A DNA stretch of 64,000 nt from Lomentospora prolificans (taxonomy: Eukaryota; Ascomycota; Sordariomycetes; Microascales; Microascaceae), in the NCBI GenBank assembly GCA_029532625.1, contig JARFXM010000004.1, forward strand, positions 2,976,001 through 3,040,000, written 5' to 3'. The number at the start of each line of letters is the position of its first letter. Position 1 is the first letter of the stretch. Position numbers and translations under genes: made by a program. Shown in pieces: positions 46,561-56,812 of this stretch. The notes below the pieces were generated by a model that had not been told where the DNA came from, searched no databases, and saw nothing but the letters and a program-made list of their open reading frames with translations.

Positions 46561-47747
46561 GCCACCACGCCACGCTGACAGCTCCGCACAAGTCCAGTCC
46601 ACTCAAAGAGTGTATAAAAGCCATTCTGTCACGAATATTAGCTATGATAGCTTAACACGGACCGAGGGAATATAATTCCATGATGGCTCAAAATTAGTAA
46701 AACACTGTGTTTCGTCGAGTGCAGGCGTGAAGTTGGACCTTCCTAACAGATCTGTGCTATCAATTTCGAAGCTCCCAAAGCTTTGTTCAAGCAGCTCCTG
46801 TCCATAATACAGTGCAATTAGCCACACTGTGAGGGGTAAACCACCATCCCAGATCCCGACCACACAAGCTACCAAATCCCCACAACCATAACTAGGACCA
46901 TGGTGAGCGCAAACATAAGGAAATACTTCTCAGCGGTGCACGTAGTGGTGATTCGTAGTAGTCAAGACGTCTATTCGTAATTGAAGGTCGATAAAACGGG
47001 GTGCTAGGGTGAACAAGCCCGAAATCCTCGGAGCTGGGCGGACGGGGACAGCTCAAAATACAGTATTATTTTCACGAGAATAACGCAGGGAGAGCGTAGC
47101 CTAGCTGGCAATTGTTTCATTGACCCCGCAATCCCCATCAACGGCCAACACCGCGCCACTTGGCCCTAAAGCGGCGGCAACTGGGGGCGAGCTGGTCCCT
47201 GAAACACCATCAACCACCCCGCCTCTCTTTCTTTCTCCCCAGGGAACGCACGCTGGCTCTTGTGCCTCCTGGCCCTAGTCGGTGTGTGGATGTGAATAAT
47301 AACACGTCAACACTTAGCCCTCGACGCTCTATCCCCGCCCAATCTCTGGTTTGACAACCTCACATTCCCATCACCTTCCCTGCTACCTGCTAGAAGGCCT
47401 CCCTGGTCTGTCAATATCCCCCAGACCATCTAATACTCATTTATTGATATCATCGAATCAACCGCCCCCGATCTGCTTGGTACGTACCTACGGAGCTTCT
47501 CTCCCTCGGCTCACCACCACACACACGAGCGACGAAGAGGTGTTCGTGCATTCCCACTTCCTCTTTTCAAGAATCCCAAGCTGCCCCTACTATCACAAAT
47601 CCCCTCCGGGCGCTAGTTTCACGGAAAAAACATTGAGATCACACTTCAACTGCCTATCCGTTCCATTCTATCCGTTCCTCCCAGATAACTGATCCGTGCT
47701 CTTAGACACTTCCTCCTCCGCGTCTCCCCCTATTCACGGATATCACG
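46561..47747. other. gene-free stretch, promoter of Tudor-SN
   Basis: 3' flank of SOD1 and promoter of the next gene. From about 47340 to 47740 it is strongly CT-rich, typical of highly expressed fungal genes. Open frames here (47160-47692) are probably leader sequence. Confidence 0.55.
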
Positions 47748-50411
47748 ATGGCTACCGGTAAACAGCTACTTGGTTATTGCAAAAGCGTCCTTAGTGGTGA
47801 CACCATCGTTATCGGGAATCCAAACAATGCCGCCGCTGAACGCACTCTGTCCTTGGCCTATGTCAGCGCCCCTCATCTGAAGAAGGAAGGCGACGAGCCC
47901 TTCGCATTCCAGTCTCGCGAACATATCCGAAACATTGCTCTTGGAAAGCCTGTTTTGTTTACCGTGCTTTACACCATTCCTACCACTGGCCGTGAGTTTG
48001 GTGTTGTGAAGATCAAGGATGGACCCGACCTGCCTGATGAGCTCGTCAAGGAAGGCTGGGTCAAGGTTCGGGAAGACGCTGGAAAAAAGGAATCGTCTGA
48101 GGAGATCCTTGAACGGCTAGACAACCTTCGATCTCTTGAATCCGACGCCAAAACACAAGGCAAGGGACTATGGTCCGGTACCAGCGGCGTAATCGAGGTT
48201 CAGAATGACCTCGGTGACCCGAGTTTCCTAAAGGAATGGACCGGCAAGACTGTCGACGGCATTGTCGAGCGCGTCTTTGGAGGCGATCGCCTCCTCACAA
48301 GACTTATATTGTCGGACAAAAAGCACCTCCAGGTCATGACCCTTGTTGCTGGTATCCGTACTCCCTCGACTCAGCGAACGATTCCTTCCACCGGGCAAAT
48401 TCAGCCCGCGGAGGAATTTGGCAATGAAGCCAAGGCCTTTGTAGAGTCCCGACTGCTTCAGCGGCAAGTCAAGGTTCACATTGTCGGCGCTAGTCCGCAG
48501 GGTCAGCTCGTTGCCGAGGTCATCCACCCCCGAGGCAACATTGCCGAGTTCCTCCTTCAGGACGGCCTTGCGAAGTGCAACGATTTCCACTCTACAATGC
48601 TCGGGACTAAGATGGCCGCTCTTCGTGCGGCAGAGAAGCAAGCCCAGTCTAAGAAGCTCCGCCTTCACAAGAACCATGTTAGCAAGGAAGGCGCCGGCGC
48701 TCTGGACATGGTTGTCGCCAAGGTAATCAGCGCTGACACCATTGTCGTGCGCAACAAAGCCGGCGACGTCGAGAAGCGTATCAGCATCAGCAGCGTCAAA
48801 GGTCCTCGAACCAACGAGCAGAGTGAAGCGCCCTTTAGGGATGAGGCCAAGGAGTTCCTGCGCAAGCGCCTCATCGGGAAGCATGTCCATATCAGCATTG
48901 ACGGCTCGAAGCCCGCCACAGAAGGCTTTGAGGCCCGAGATGTCGCCACAATTACCGACAAGGGAAAGAATATTGGCCTTGCCCTAGTGCAAGAGGGCTG
49001 GGCGTCTGTAATCAGGCACCGAAAAGATGATACTGACCGTGCTCCCAACTACGACGAGCTCCTTGCAGCGCAAGAAACGGCAAAGGCTGAGAAGAAGGGA
49101 ATGTGGTCAGGAAAGCCATCTAAGGCTAAGCAATATGCGGATGCCTCTGAATCCGTTCAAAAGGCCAAGGTTCAACTCGCCAGCCTCCAACGGCAAGCAA
49201 AGATTCCTGGTATTGTTGATTTCTGCAAGTCAGGATCGCGCTTCACTATCCTGATCCCTAGGGAGAGCATCAAGATCACCCTTGTTCTGGGTGGTATTCG
49301 CGCCCCGAGGGCGCCCCGCCTGCCCAACGACAAGGGTGATCCTTTCGGCCAGGAAGCCCTCGACCTTGCCAACCGTCGCTGCAACCAGCGCGACTGCGAA
49401 GTTGATATCACGGACATTGATAAGGTTGGTGGATTCATTGGCGCTCTTTACATCAACCGCGAGAACTTTGCCAAGGTCCTAGTCGAGGAAGGACTTGCTT
49501 CCGTTCACGCCTACTCCGCCGAGAGATCCAAAAACCCCGCCGAGCTATTCGCGGCCGAGAAGAAGGCTAAGGAGTCCAGGAGCGGTATGTGGCATGACTG
49601 GGATCCGTCACAAGAGGAAGGGGGTGACGAGGACGCACCTGTGGAAGCATCCAACGGGGCCGAAGATGCAGGCGCGAAAAAGCCTACCGATTATCGCGAT
49701 GTTGTCGTCACAAGCATCGATGACAATGGTAAATTGAAACTACAGGAAATCGGACAGGGAACAGCTGCCCTTGAGACCCTCATGTCGGCTTTCAAGAAGT
49801 TCCACCTTGATCCCAAGAACAACGCTCCCATCAAGGATGCACCTAAGACGGGAGATTACGTCGCAGCCAAGTTTTCCGCAGACGGTCAGTGGTACCGCGC
49901 CCGAATCCGATCAAACGACAGGACGGCGAAGGTTGCGGAGGTTGTTTACATCGACTACGGCAACAGCGAGAAGATCCCTTGGGCCAATCTGAGGCCCCTT
50001 TCGCAGCCTGAGTTTAACACACAGAAGCTTAAGGCGCAGGCTATCGACGCCTCTCTATCCTTTGTTCAACTCCCTACGGCGCCTCACTACTTTGCGGACG
50101 CTCTGGGATTCATCAACGAGATTACCGAGGGCAGGCGGCTAGTTGGAAGCTTCGATTATGTTGATCCCAAAGAAAACCTAAGCTACGTCACGCTTTATGA
50201 CCCGAAGTCCTCGAATGAACTCCCTGGACCCCTAGAGTCTATTAACAGGGATGTAGTTGCTGGTGGCTACGGTATGGTGACGAGGAAACTCAAGGCTTGG
50301 GAGCGAGGCAAGGCTTTTGAAAACATCCTTAAGAATCTCCGTGAGGTTGAGGAAGAGGCTAAGAAGGAGAGGCTAGGGATGTGGGAGTATGGTGATATCA
50401 CCGAGGACTGA
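47748..50411 (+). CDS. SND1: Tudor staphylococcal nuclease (SND1/Tudor-SN)
   Basis: Intronless gene for an 887-residue Tudor-SN protein, an RNA-binding co-activator linked to RNA decay, splicing and stress granules. Four complete SN-like OB-fold domains follow one another (about residues 5-145, 165-315, 330-475 and 490-640), each ending in a helix of the type EETAKAEKKGMWSG, AEKKAKESRSGMWHDW. The Tudor domain lies at about 690-750 (TGDYVAAKFSADGQWYRARI, VYIDYGNSEKIPWANLRPL) with its aromatic cage residues. A partial fifth SN domain ends with EEEAKKERLGMWEYGDITED. The order and length match animal SND1. Starting residue MATGKQLLGYCKSVLSGDTI is at the usual family start. Confidence 0.95.
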   Translation: MATGKQLLGYCKSVLSGDTIVIGNPNNAAAERTLSLAYVSAPHLKKEGDEPFAFQSREHIRNIALGKPVLFTVLYTIPTTGREFGVVKIKDGPDLPDELVKEGWVKVREDAGKKESSEEILERLDNLRSLESDAKTQGKGLWSGTSGVIEVQNDLGDPSFLKEWTGKTVDGIVERVFGGDRLLTRLILSDKKHLQVMTLVAGIRTPSTQRTIPSTGQIQPAEEFGNEAKAFVESRLLQRQVKVHIVGASPQGQLVAEVIHPRGNIAEFLLQDGLAKCNDFHSTMLGTKMAALRAAEKQAQSKKLRLHKNHVSKEGAGALDMVVAKVISADTIVVRNKAGDVEKRISISSVKGPRTNEQSEAPFRDEAKEFLRKRLIGKHVHISIDGSKPATEGFEARDVATITDKGKNIGLALVQEGWASVIRHRKDDTDRAPNYDELLAAQETAKAEKKGMWSGKPSKAKQYADASESVQKAKVQLASLQRQAKIPGIVDFCKSGSRFTILIPRESIKITLVLGGIRAPRAPRLPNDKGDPFGQEALDLANRRCNQRDCEVDITDIDKVGGFIGALYINRENFAKVLVEEGLASVHAYSAERSKNPAELFAAEKKAKESRSGMWHDWDPSQEEGGDEDAPVEASNGAEDAGAKKPTDYRDVVVTSIDDNGKLKLQEIGQGTAALETLMSAFKKFHLDPKNNAPIKDAPKTGDYVAAKFSADGQWYRARIRSNDRTAKVAEVVYIDYGNSEKIPWANLRPLSQPEFNTQKLKAQAIDASLSFVQLPTAPHYFADALGFINEITEGRRLVGSFDYVDPKENLSYVTLYDPKSSNELPGPLESINRDVVAGGYGMVTRKLKAWERGKAFENILKNLREVEEEAKKERLGMWEYGDITED

Positions 50412-52904
50412 TTTTCCTCAAACGACTAACTTGGATTTTCAAGAGGCGTCGAGAAGTTTGTGACGTAGAAGATCGGGTCAAGAGGGCGACCACTTTCCAA
50501 AGTGTATAGGAAATCGGCGGGCGGGCGGCAGCATGACATGGACGAGCAAAAGTAATGGCTTCATGACAATGGCATCCTAATGGCTAAAAAAAATTGACTG
50601 CATTCCGTTCTGAACAGGAATCGTTCTGCTTCGTATCTCTAGTATTGTCAAGTGATGATTTTCGAAACGAAAATTGTACGAGCCTTTGCTCGAGGAGGAA
50701 TACATAGGTTAAGATAAGGTAAACAGTGCGGCCAAGCTGGTGTTCCGAATCGCAAAGGGCCTCCACTCGACCAAAAGGTTCTGGGACGCAAGGGCCACCA
50801 GAATATGCCACATCGCCATACAACCGATATCACTATAATGCCGACATCACCAGAATGCCGATATCCTAGCCAGGTCTTCTCTCAAACAGCCACGCTTCCA
50901 CCTCGTATTGGAATTATAACCATAAATCTCGATCCCATAACAAGGGCTCTGGGCAATATTGGAATTGACACATAGGCGTCAGAAGACAATATGAGCTCAG
51001 ACCCTTCCCATACAACATAGACTGAACCGCGGTAATCTCAATATGTCTCAGCGCATCGTTTTGCGGTCACAATGCCAAGCGGCGAGGGATTTGACGAGGC
51101 GTTGAGGCGCTTCATGTCAGAGTTTACACCTTGGCGGCGTTTGGTGAGGAGGGGCTTGTGGGCCAGCTGGCAGAAGGGGAAGGAGGGGTGGAGGAGTGGG
51201 GGCTGCCAGATCCACTGGGATAAAAGGGCAAGCGCTGGCAAAGCGAGAAGAGGGGGAAGTGGAAAATAGCCAGAAGGTGCTTCCACTTGCTGCTTCCGCG
51301 CTGGCGGCTCCACTTGTCCAAGCTCTAGTTTCCAGCAAAAGACGACTGTTGCGCGTGTAGACTCGAGGTGTGGTTGTGATAGCTCTCAGTTCTTGAGAAG
51401 TTTACAAGAGGGAGCGAAAACGCTAGGAATGGAGGGGCAAATAGCCAGCGGACGATACGATGAAGGGCCTGTCTTCCCCCGCTCTCTCTTATCATCTCCC
51501 CCACGGCCCCCCCAAGCCCTCGATTAGCTCTTAGCGCTCTTCTTCGTTCGGGAGCGCTGATGTATTGTTAGCATACGAACGACTCTGTTTGTGGGCCCAG
51601 TCCAAGACTGCTGGTGCGCTCCAATCACTGGTAGAAATGCCTGAGGAGATGACTGTTTGATATCCCTCGACGAGGCAGGTCTTGTGCGGAGCCCAGACCT
51701 TTCGACTCTGCTGCTCCAATCGATTTGTAATCAAATGCTGCCAATCTAACGGCCAATCCGAGCAACGTGCAAAATATGCCACTTCAAATGCCTTTTTCCG
51801 CGGCGTCATCGCCAACTCGGCCTTCTTTCGGATCGCGAGGCTCGCCGCATCCAGCGTCATGGCAAATCATAGCAGACTCGCTGTGGTTTGGGAGCCCGTG
51901 ACACACCTTGAAACAAGCGGGAAGCGGCCGAAGCGTGGAACCCAAGGTTCCGCCTTGCTAGATCCAAGCAGGTTTGTTCACGACAACGGCCAATAGCCTC
52001 AGAGGAGGAACGGGGCAAGGCGAGCGGACGGCGAGACCGGACCTTCGAGGTTGGGGCGCAGAGGTTTTTTTCCTAAGGGGGGGGTGGGAGGCAATTCGGA
52101 CGATGCAGTGACTAACACAATGACAATGGCGACTGTTGTTGTGGGTATTCGCTACATTTATCCTAGTCACAGCTGGCGCTCCACGACTGCCCTTTCCTTA
52201 GTGGGTTCAACATCGCGACTCCCCTTTCCACTTATACCCGCATCCGCCGAAGCAATGGGACAATTCAACGGCGTATTCAAATCATCGACCCGAGTTACCA
52301 GCCAGTACGCGAAACGAGTCACTTGACACGCGGGCAGTATCCAGACCACCAGTTGCCTCTCACCTTGATGCAATGTGTCGCATCGCCAACTAGGTCATGG
52401 TCCATCTATCAAGATTCCGCCAAGGAATTTCTCGAGGGTACAGAAATAGACAAGCCAAAATGAACCTCCAAAAACGCTACATGTGGCCTGGCCGAGAGCA
52501 CAGGAGCCCCCGAAGTACATGTTAGGGGTTCCCTACGGGCGCTCCTCCAGGTATACTCTACATTGACCGGGACCGCAGAGATTCGATACACTCTGTACTC
52601 GCCACATGAGACCCAGAACTTTGGTCAATTTTAGCCTTGGATTTCTTCCAACCGCTGCTTCCATAGGTTTGATTGCAATTACATAGACGTATGAGGTCGA
52701 ACTGTACATGACCCCTCCTTGATGTCCCCTTGCTCGAACGTGCTCCCCCATCCTCATCTCAGCCTGAAGCGCTCGCAAAAAATTTAAATCTCCTGAATCT
52801 GTTCTTCCATTTATTCTTTTCCCTCTTCGTCCTTTCATTTCCAGATCCTAGCTCTCCAATACAAACCTAGTTTCTCCATTTCCATCATCCCATCTATAGT
52901 CACA
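50412..52904. other. 2.5-kb gene-free stretch
   Basis: 3' flank of Tudor-SN and promoter of transaldolase. Short open frames (51038-51338 minus, 51531-51860 minus, 51682-51996 plus) have no family features. The sequence before 52904 is CT-rich. Confidence 0.5.
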
Positions 52905-54447
52905 ATGTCCAACGCTCTTGAGCAACTAAAGGCCACTGGCACTGTAAGTTTTTGTTTACCCCGCGCTCCCCATCAAAACAGCACCCCTCATCATGTGCTC
53001 GTCGCATTTGAGCTTCGTCGTCCTCGAGGGAGTTCCACTTGGACCTTGGGTCTCGGGCAATCCATCAATGCAAGATGAGTTTAATTCACAACGAGAGTCG
53101 AACACGAGGGACAAGCCAATGCTCTTGTAGTTTTGCTCTTTCACTGACCTTTGTTTCTTCTGGCGTCATAGGTCGTCGTCAGCGACTCTGGTAAGCAGCT
53201 CCGACATGTCTCCGATGGTGTAGAAAATCGCTCTTGCTAACAAGCTTCTAGGTGACTTTGCCTGTAAGTTCGAATTTACTCCAAACCAACTATATCACGA
53301 CAGATTGCCTTTTCCTGATCACTCTTCGGGCCTCCACTTACACACACCGCTACAGCCATCGGCAAGTACAAACCCCAGGATGCCACGACCAACCCCTCTC
53401 TCATCCTCGCTGCCTCCAAGAAGGCCGAATATGCTGCCTTGATCGATAAGGCCGTCGCCTACGCTAAAGCCAAGGGTGGTTCCGCCAACGACCAGGTCGA
53501 GCTGGCTCTCGACCGACTTCTCGTGGAGTTCGGTACCGAGATCCTCAAGATCATTCCTGGCAAGGTCTCCACCGAGGTTGATGCCAGCCTTTCTTTCGAT
53601 ACCCAGGCCTCTGTCGACAAGGCCCTTAAGATTATCAAGGTATGTTTTAACCTGCCGATTCTGTCCGTATAATGCATAGCATTGTTGACGTCACTCGCCT
53701 GGGATATAGCTCTACGAGGAAGAGGGCGTCTCCAAGGACCGCGTCTTGATCAAGGTAGCCTCCACCTGGGAAGGCATCAAGGCTGCCGAGATTCTCCAGC
53801 GCGACCACGGCATCAACTGCAACCTCACCCTCATGTTCTCCCTCGTCCAGGCCATCGCCGCTGCTGAGGCCGGTGCCTATCTCATCTCTCCTTTCGTTGG
53901 TCGTATCCTCGACTGGTACAAGGCCTCCACCAAGAAGGAGTACACCAAGGAGGAGGATCCCGGTGTCGCCTCCGTCAAGAGCATTTTCAACTACTACAAG
54001 AAGTTCGGCTACAAGACCATCGTTATGGGTGCTTCTTTCCGCAACACTGGCGAGATCACTGAGCTTGCTGGCTGTGACTATCTCACTATCTCTGTAAGTG
54101 CTTAATATCCTCTGTCCACCGCATAATACCCGCCCAATAACCTGCACCAGGGAATTCACTGTCACACGAGGCTGAACAGCTTGCTAACAATTGTGCTCCG
54201 TGTCTTTCAGCCTGGCCTTCTCGAGGATCTCATGAACTCTCAGGAGGCTGTCCCCAAGAAGCTCGATGCTGCTGGTGCCGCCGCCCTTAACATTGAGAAG
54301 AAGACCTACATCAACAGCGAGTCCACCTTCCGATTCGATTTCAACGAGGAGCAGATGGCCGTCGAGAAGCTCCGAGAAGGCATCAGCAAGTTCGCTGCCG
54401 ATGCCATTATCCTCAAGGACATTATCAAGGCCAAGATTGCTGCTTAA
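52905..54447 (+). CDS. TAL1: transaldolase
   Basis: Pentose phosphate pathway transaldolase of 324 residues, transferring a dihydroxyacetone unit between sugar phosphates. Six exons: 52905-52943, 53172-53190, 53252-53263, 53356-53639, 53710-54093 and 54211-54447 (975 nt in frame). Exons 2 and 3 are only 19 and 12 nt; together they code VVVSDSGDFA, which links MSNALEQLKATGT to SIGKYKPQDATTNPSLI. The substrate motif DATTNPSLIL, the Schiff-base lysine in RVLIKVASTWEGIKAAEIL, and NCNLTLMFSLVQA are intact. The C-terminus RFDFNEEQMAVEKLREGISK is normal for the family. Cytosolic. All introns use GTAAG/GTATG donors and YAG acceptors. Confidence 0.95.
53252..53263 (+). other. 12-nt microexon of the transaldolase gene
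   Basis: GTGACTTTGCCT between CTTCTAG and GTAAGT. It supplies Asp-Phe-Ala and parts of the flanking Gly and Ser codons of the conserved SGDFAS stretch; without it the reading frame is kept but four residues are lost. Confidence 0.85.
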
Positions 54448-55474
54448 ATGTCTATCGGCTAAACCTACTATCCTAGCGTCTCTCGCTTGGAGCTAAAGAA
54501 AACGGTGATATTATCGGGTGGACTTCGTGGGTACTTTGGAGTACCGTCTCGGCTGCCCATACTTTCGCGAAACCATGTGTCTTTAATGCGAGTCAACTCT
54601 TGCAAGCGCAGAAATCAGCCGGCATTGGACGGAGTACCTGAAATTGGTATATCGAATTCGTAGATAGGCACAAAAACTGGGGATGGACGAAAACGCACAG
54701 GGCCAGGCAGACTAATACATGCAGCTCAGGGAGCATGATTGCTCTCCAAGACCATACTTCCCGTCCCTTGGGGAGTTTGCAAATTTTTATCAATACGAGG
54801 ACATCTTCGAACACAGCAACAATTCGCACAGCTTTGCTAAATGTGAGACAATTTCTTTGCCCTTGTATATCGTGCACTTGTTTTCCTTCGCCGCAATGCC
54901 CTCGCCTGCATCATAGCCCAGGTATTTTGCTCGACTTCATTCTCTTGATCGGATTACAACGAGGGAAATAAGAAGGGGAGAAAAAAAAGGAAAATGCAAC
55001 GCAAGCTATAACCAAGTTAGAGCATAATCTCTGGACTATTAGGGTCGCCATCAGCCTTATGCCAACCACCAGTGGTACAGAGCTGCAAAATGTATCTGTG
55101 ATTCCCAGGACCAATGAAAATATGCGAATAGAAAAAAGCAAGTTTCGTAGATATGCATGCCTTTCTCCGTCCCAGCTATGCGTACGCTTTTATGCTCAAA
55201 AACAAAAGGGAAAAAGACGTCTCACTTCCTGCTTCCATCGCATCCTCGACATTCCTCGTGCCCCCGGTCTTCCGTTTCGTTCACGGCTGTAATATAGGTG
55301 CTGCACTCCTTCTGGAGCGAGACGATTAATTAGGTTGTTATATGGTAGTTCTGGCTAGAAAAAAACAATGTTTGAAGTGAAGAAGATTATGACCGGAGGA
55401 TAGACTGAAAGCGTGGGTGGAAGAGCTGGCAAGGCGGGAGACGAACAAGGTAGAGTAGAGTTGGGCGTTAGTTT
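54448..55474. other. convergent intergenic region
   Basis: Between transaldolase (+) and the phosphatase-like gene (-). No gene seen; several A-rich runs around 54975-55000 and 55195-55215. Confidence 0.55.
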
Positions 55475-56812
55475 TTAGTTGGCCTTTTCGATGTCTAACT
55501 CTTTTTCGCAGTCAACCGACACGGTTTTGTGGGTGACTCCGGACGACGAGCCCGCGATAACGAGGGCAGTAAGTCGCTCGCCGTATACACACTTCGTATT
55601 GAGGCCAAAGCTGTTCTTGCCGAGGTTGAGGCCCTTCTTTATATCACGACCGTAAATGATGGTTCGCCTCTCGTTTTCGTTTTTCTCGGACTCGATTCGG
55701 TTCCAAATTGTTGCCCATTCCTCGCCAGAGTAGTCGTCAAGGGGCACAATCACGTCCCTATCGCCCGGCTTCGCGGTGTTTTGGAGTTCGGCCTGGATAA
55801 GAGCATCCTTCGCCTTTCGGCCAATGTACTTCTTCCTCCCCCTCTCCTCCTCCTGCTTCCTGAGACGGTCCTCAACAACCTGTTTCGCGGTTTCACGGCG
55901 GACCTCCTCGCGGGGGAAGCCGATGCTCCGCATATTCATCGCGGGCCAAGAATCTTGCACGTCCATATCGAGCCCGGGAATGAGGCCGGCGTGGGAGATG
56001 TAAACGTTCTGCATGCTCGGGATATAGCCGACATCAAGAATGGCAGGGAGTTTCGAGAGCCACTCGGCCTGGTCTTTTGTAATGGAGTCAGCCACAATGC
56101 GCTCATCGTAGTCCCCACGCGCAAGGTGCTCCTGCTCGAGCTCGTCGTCGGCATGTTCGTCACCGCCCAGCCCGTGAATCTTGTTGGTCCCGTTTTTGGC
56201 GTTCATTAACTCTCGCACAAGAAGCACCCGGTCTTCCGCAACACCGCGCACGGAAGTAGCGTGCAATGACATGGCGAGATCGAGGACGGCGGCGCTATCG
56301 GGCCCTTTGCTAATCATGCCACCAACAAAGACGAGGCTGTCCCGGCCACCTTCGGGGTTGAAGCCGACCTTTCCGAGAAGCTCCTGAAGAGGCGAAATCA
56401 TGCCGTTGACGTCGCCGATGACAATGAGTCGCTTATCGTTACTGGTAGAAGGTACCTTTTCGGATGGGTACTTCTCTATCCTCTTTACTAACCCAGATCC
56501 GACGAATGCTGGTCGTGCGGCGACGCCGTAGGCCATAGGTTGGTCGGCGGGGTCCAGCTCCTTGGGCTCTTCCTCCTCCTCCTGCTGCTGCTGCTTGTCG
56601 TCTTCATTTGGTTGTTGATCATTGTGCTCGTCGTTCTGAGTTTGGTCCGCTGGGGTTTCGGGCCGCTCGGACTTGGGTGGTTGTTCGGGTGCTGATATCG
56701 CACTGTTGAAGAGGTGATCTGACGTATAAATAAAAGCAACAATGACCAACACGGCGACGATGAAGACGGTATGCTTCCGCCGCCGCCCGTACACTGGTGT
56801 CCGTAAATTCAT
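55475..56812 (-). CDS. membrane-anchored calcineurin-like phosphatase, probable pseudoenzyme (PPN2-related)
   Basis: Intronless gene for a 445-residue type II membrane protein. A basic cytosolic end (RRRK) precedes one transmembrane helix (about residues 14-30), then a Gln/Glu-rich linker and a metallophosphatase domain (residues 128-420). The fold resembles yeast vacuolar endopolyphosphatase Ppn2. The sequence marks are close to the family, but metal ligands are replaced: IGDVNGM (Asn136 for the usual His), FVGGMISKGPDS (Gly165 for Asp), VRGVAEDRVLL (Val191-Ala192 for Asn-His) and IYGRDIKKGL (Arg389 for His). Only the first aspartate (134) and the HAGLIPG histidine (274) remain. Since the frame is open throughout, it is probably a maintained non-catalytic protein rather than a pseudogene. 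A lumenal or vacuolar location is inferred. Confidence 0.85.
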   Translation of the reverse strand: MNLRTPVYGRRRKHTVFIVAVLVIVAFIYTSDHLFNSAISAPEQPPKSERPETPADQTQNDEHNDQQPNEDDKQQQQEEEEEPKELDPADQPMAYGVAARPAFVGSGLVKRIEKYPSEKVPSTSNDKRLIVIGDVNGMISPLQELLGKVGFNPEGGRDSLVFVGGMISKGPDSAAVLDLAMSLHATSVRGVAEDRVLLVRELMNAKNGTNKIHGLGGDEHADDELEQEHLARGDYDERIVADSITKDQAEWLSKLPAILDVGYIPSMQNVYISHAGLIPGLDMDVQDSWPAMNMRSIGFPREEVRRETAKQVVEDRLRKQEEERGRKKYIGRKAKDALIQAELQNTAKPGDRDVIVPLDDYSGEEWATIWNRIESEKNENERRTIIYGRDIKKGLNLGKNSFGLNTKCVYGERLTALVIAGSSSGVTHKTVSVDCEKELDIEKAN

